This document shows, piece by piece, positions 61,632 through 64,000 of a stretch of DNA of 64,000 nt. The translations under genes were made by a program, and so were the position numbers. This stretch comes from Blastocatellia bacterium (GTDB taxonomy: Bacteria > Acidobacteriota > Blastocatellia > HR10), in assembly GCA_025055075.1 (NCBI GenBank), contig JANWYV010000004.1:145149-209148 (forward strand), given 5' to 3'. Under the pieces are notes generated by a model. That model was not told where the DNA came from. It made no database searches and worked only from the letters and a program-made list of their open reading frames with translations. Positions within the stretch are counted from its first letter, which is position 1, and every line of letters begins with the position of its first letter.

Positions 61632-63031
61632 AGATCAAGGAGATGGCCGAGATTTGGGGAGCGAGACCGCCGGCGCCGGAGATCGCCGAGCAAAAGCCGC
61701 GCGGCTTCTCAATTGATTCGCGCACGCTTCAACCGGGCGACCTCTTCTTCGCCATCAAGGGGCGCGTGCGAGACGGACATGCGTTCGTGCGGGAGGCGTT
61801 GGAGAAGGGCGCGTGCGCGGCCGTGGTCTCGGAGATTCCAATCGGTGCGCCGCCGGAGCGATTGATTCACGTTCGGGATACGCTCTGGGCCCTGCAGGAG
61901 CTGGCGCGCGTCGTGCGCTTGCGATGGGGGCGACCGGTCATCGGCATCACAGGGAGCTCGGGGAAGACGATGACCAAGGAGCTGGTGGCGCGGTTGTTGG
62001 AAGCTGGAGGGTATCGAGTGATCAAGACCATCGGCAATTACAACAATGCCTATGGACTGCCGCTCTCGCTGCTGGGTCTGATCGCCGAAGGCGCATCGCC
62101 CGAACAGTTTCATTATGCCGTTCTGGAGATGGGCATGAGCGCGCCCGGGGAGATCGCGCATCTTAGCACGATCGCGCGTCCGACGATCGGCATCGTGACG
62201 ACGGTGAGCGCCGTGCATCTGGAGTTCTTCCCCTCGGTGGAAGCCATCGCTGAGGCGAAGGCGGAGCTTGTGGATGCGCTTCCCGAGGATGGCCTCGCTA
62301 TACTGAATGTGGACAACCCCCTTGTCGCCCGCATGCGAGAGCGACGGACGATCGCCGTGCGAACATTCGGGATCGAGAACGAAGCCGACGTGCGTGCTCG
62401 AGACATTCGCATGCTGGGCTTTGAGGGAATGCAATTCACGCTGCAGACCCCTTCGGGGGAAGTGCTCGTGCGAACGCCGCTTCTCGGGCGCCATCAAGTC
62501 ATGAACATTCTGGCGGCGGCCGCGGCGGTTGAAGTTTGCGGCGTCTCCCTGCCGATCCTCGCTGAGGCCTTAGCGAAGATCGCGCCTTACACGCGGCGCG
62601 GGGAGATCGTGCGTTTCCCGCAGGGATTCGTCGTGATTGACGACTCGTACAATTCGAATCCACGCTCGCTCCTGGAGATGGCGCGCACGCTCCGGGAGAT
62701 CGAAGCGGCGCAGCGGCGCATCATCGCTGCTGGGGAGATGTTGGAGCTGGGCGAGCGCGCCGCAATCTTCCATCGAGAGTGCGGACAGGAAATCGCTCGC
62801 CTCGGGATTGATGTCCTGATCGGCGTGCGCGGTCTGGCGCGCGAGCTGATCGAAGGGGCGCGCGAAGCGGGAATGGAGATGGCGCTCTTTTTGGAGACGC
62901 CGGAAGAGGCGGGACGTTGGCTCTCGGCTCACGTGCGCGCGGGCGATGTGATTCTCGTCAAGGGATCGCGCGCCGTCGGGATGGAGCGCGCTATCGAGGT
63001 GCTTCGGCGAGCGTTCAATTTCACGGAGTGA
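61628..63031 (+). CDS. murF: UDP-MurNAc-tripeptide-D-alanyl-D-alanine ligase
   Basis: A 467-residue Mur ligase. SIDSRTLQPGDLFFAIKG, the ATP loop GITGSSGKTMTKEL, TIGNYNNAYGLPLSLLGL, EMGMSAPGEIAHL and DDSYNSNPRSLLEMARTL are hallmark MurF segments. It completes the UDP-MurNAc-pentapeptide. Length and order after murE are standard. The start overlaps the murE stop as ATGA. Confidence 0.96.
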   Translation: MKIKEMAEIWGARPPAPEIAEQKPRGFSIDSRTLQPGDLFFAIKGRVRDGHAFVREALEKGACAAVVSEIPIGAPPERLIHVRDTLWALQELARVVRLRWGRPVIGITGSSGKTMTKELVARLLEAGGYRVIKTIGNYNNAYGLPLSLLGLIAEGASPEQFHYAVLEMGMSAPGEIAHLSTIARPTIGIVTTVSAVHLEFFPSVEAIAEAKAELVDALPEDGLAILNVDNPLVARMRERRTIAVRTFGIENEADVRARDIRMLGFEGMQFTLQTPSGEVLVRTPLLGRHQVMNILAAAAAVEVCGVSLPILAEALAKIAPYTRRGEIVRFPQGFVVIDDSYNSNPRSLLEMARTLREIEAAQRRIIAAGEMLELGERAAIFHRECGQEIARLGIDVLIGVRGLARELIEGAREAGMEMALFLETPEEAGRWLSAHVRAGDVILVKGSRAVGMERAIEVLRRAFNFTE

Positions 63032-63050
63032 GGAGATGAGGTGAGGCGGC

Positions 63051-64000
63051 ATGCTCCGCTATCTGTTGTACGAGGTCTTGTACACGCGGTATCACGAGCA
63101 GTTCCATCCCTGGCTCGATCCCCTGAACGTCTTTCGGTACATCACCTTTCGCACAGCCTATGCGGCTATCACGGCGTTGCTCCTCAGCCTGCTGCTTGGC
63201 GGGTGGTTCATCCGCAAGTTGCGCGAGTATCAGATCGGGCAGCCGATTCGCGAAGAGGGGCCAGCGTTACATCAGGTCAAGCGCGGGACGCCGACCATGG
63301 GCGGAGGGCTCATCATTCTCTCGGTGCTCGGAGGGACGTTCCTGTGGGGGAACTTGCGAAATGGCTATGTATGGCTAGCGCTAGCGGCCCTCGTCCTCTT
63401 CGGCGCGATCGGATTTTGGGACGACTATCTGAAGATCGTGCGGCGGCGCTCGCTCGGATTGACGGGTCGGCAAAAGCTCCTGGCGCAGAGCGCCATCAGC
63501 GTGGCGATCGGTCTGACGCTCATCTACGGGCTCGATTACTCGTTGGTCCTCAGCGTCCCCTTCTTCAAACGCTTTCGGCCCGAACTGCCCGTGGCACTCT
63601 ATCTGACGTTCATGCTGTTGGTGATCGTGGGCTCGTCCAACGCTGTGAATCTGACCGACGGGTTGGACGGATTGGCCATCAGTATCGCCTTCATCACGAC
63701 GGCGGCACTGACGGGCTTCACCTACGTGACCGGGCATGCCGAGTTCGCGCGGTATTTGAACATCGAGTACATGCCGGAGGTGGGAGAGTTGACGGTCTTC
63801 TGCGGTGCCCTTGCGGGAGCTTGTCTGGGATTCCTCTGGTTCAACGCGCCACCGGCCGAAGTCTTCATGGGGGATGTGGGCAGCCGCGCGCGCGGCGGGT
63901 CAAATAGAAAGGTCGCCGTGATGGTCAAGCAAGAAAACAAGCACCTGCAGATCGGGGGGAGTTTTGTGTTGTAAGCGCTCTCGGTGATGTGGCAGGTGTT
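63051..64000 (+). CDS. mraY: phospho-MurNAc-pentapeptide translocase MraY (damaged 3' part, runs off window)
   Basis: A polytopic enzyme that makes lipid I. Residues 1-278 match well: ALHQVKRGTPTMGGGLIIL, the Asp pair in GFWDDYLKIVRRRSLGLTG, SSNAVNLTDGLDGLA and AEVFMGDVGS. From 63885 on, hydrophobic residues expected in the family are replaced by Arg, Asn, Lys and His. A TAA at 63972-63974 then stands where family members have Glu; after it the frame resumes family-like sequence (ALSVMWQV). The ribosome would make 307 residues lacking the His-loop and last helices. Sequence error at a contig end or true decay are both possible. Confidence 0.85.

Overview
The window is a gene-dense, high-GC piece of a Gram-negative bacterial chromosome, most likely from an Acidobacteriota lineage. 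The clearest lineage hint is a secreted VWFA-domain protein at 38871-39917 of the type typical of Acidobacteria. Diderm features include an ADP-heptose/LPS inner-core operon, a TonB-like protein and a BamD-like TPR protein. MurE carries the DNPR motif, so the peptidoglycan is predicted to contain meso-diaminopimelate. No rRNA, tRNA, CRISPR array or intact insertion sequence was seen.

Layout. 1-1123: FG-GAP repeat protein cut by the left edge. 1433-8237: tpx and a SpoIID-domain protein, then a leftward accD-folC-ldcA cluster and two membrane proteins of unknown role. 8409-14852: meaB and methylmalonyl-CoA epimerase, a parvulin-type isomerase, a metallo-beta-lactamase-fold hydrolase, mtnP, a TPR protein, a HAD phosphatase, a LOG-like protein and an amphi-Trp protein. 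14949-24623: an inactive-looking M16 protein, then a nine-gene leftward run from waaF through gmhB, the two separate HldE halves, waaC, an ICMT-like methyltransferase, a DUF3108 protein and an FHA-protease to an aminotransferase. 24655-31081: zinc-binding protein, dnaJ, a five-repeat secreted protein, sigma/anti-sigma pair and TonB-like protein. 31236-36903: TPR membrane protein, two glycosyltransferases, coaE and a large Rossmann protein. 36957-43727: AhpD-like protein, AtuA-like protein, VWFA protein, small membrane proteins, a second sigma/anti-sigma pair and a TauE/SafE transporter behind a long structured leader. 44141-54474: ftcD, ftsH, tilS, acyl-CoA dehydrogenase, glyoxalase-II-like hydrolase, a basic protein with three HTH-like units, a coiled-coil M15-like protein and a histidine kinase. 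54534-55438: a cluster of very small secreted or membrane ORFs, one frameshifted. 55710-64000: the dcw cluster mraZ-rsmH-ftsL-ftsI-murE-murF-mraY, starting with a good sigma-70 promoter and MraZ-type operator repeats and ending in a damaged mraY.

Most genes belong to envelope construction (peptidoglycan, LPS core, exopolysaccharide glycosyltransferases, envelope-stress-type sigma factors) or to core metabolism. Genes overlap by 1-30 nt in several operons and convergent genes abut within 4-19 nt. The points most worth following up are the triple-HTH protein (51244-52197), the small-ORF/Cys-rich peptide locus (54534-55438), the five-repeat secreted protein (26611-28419), the tauE leader (43728-44010) and the anomalous last 116 bases of the window.
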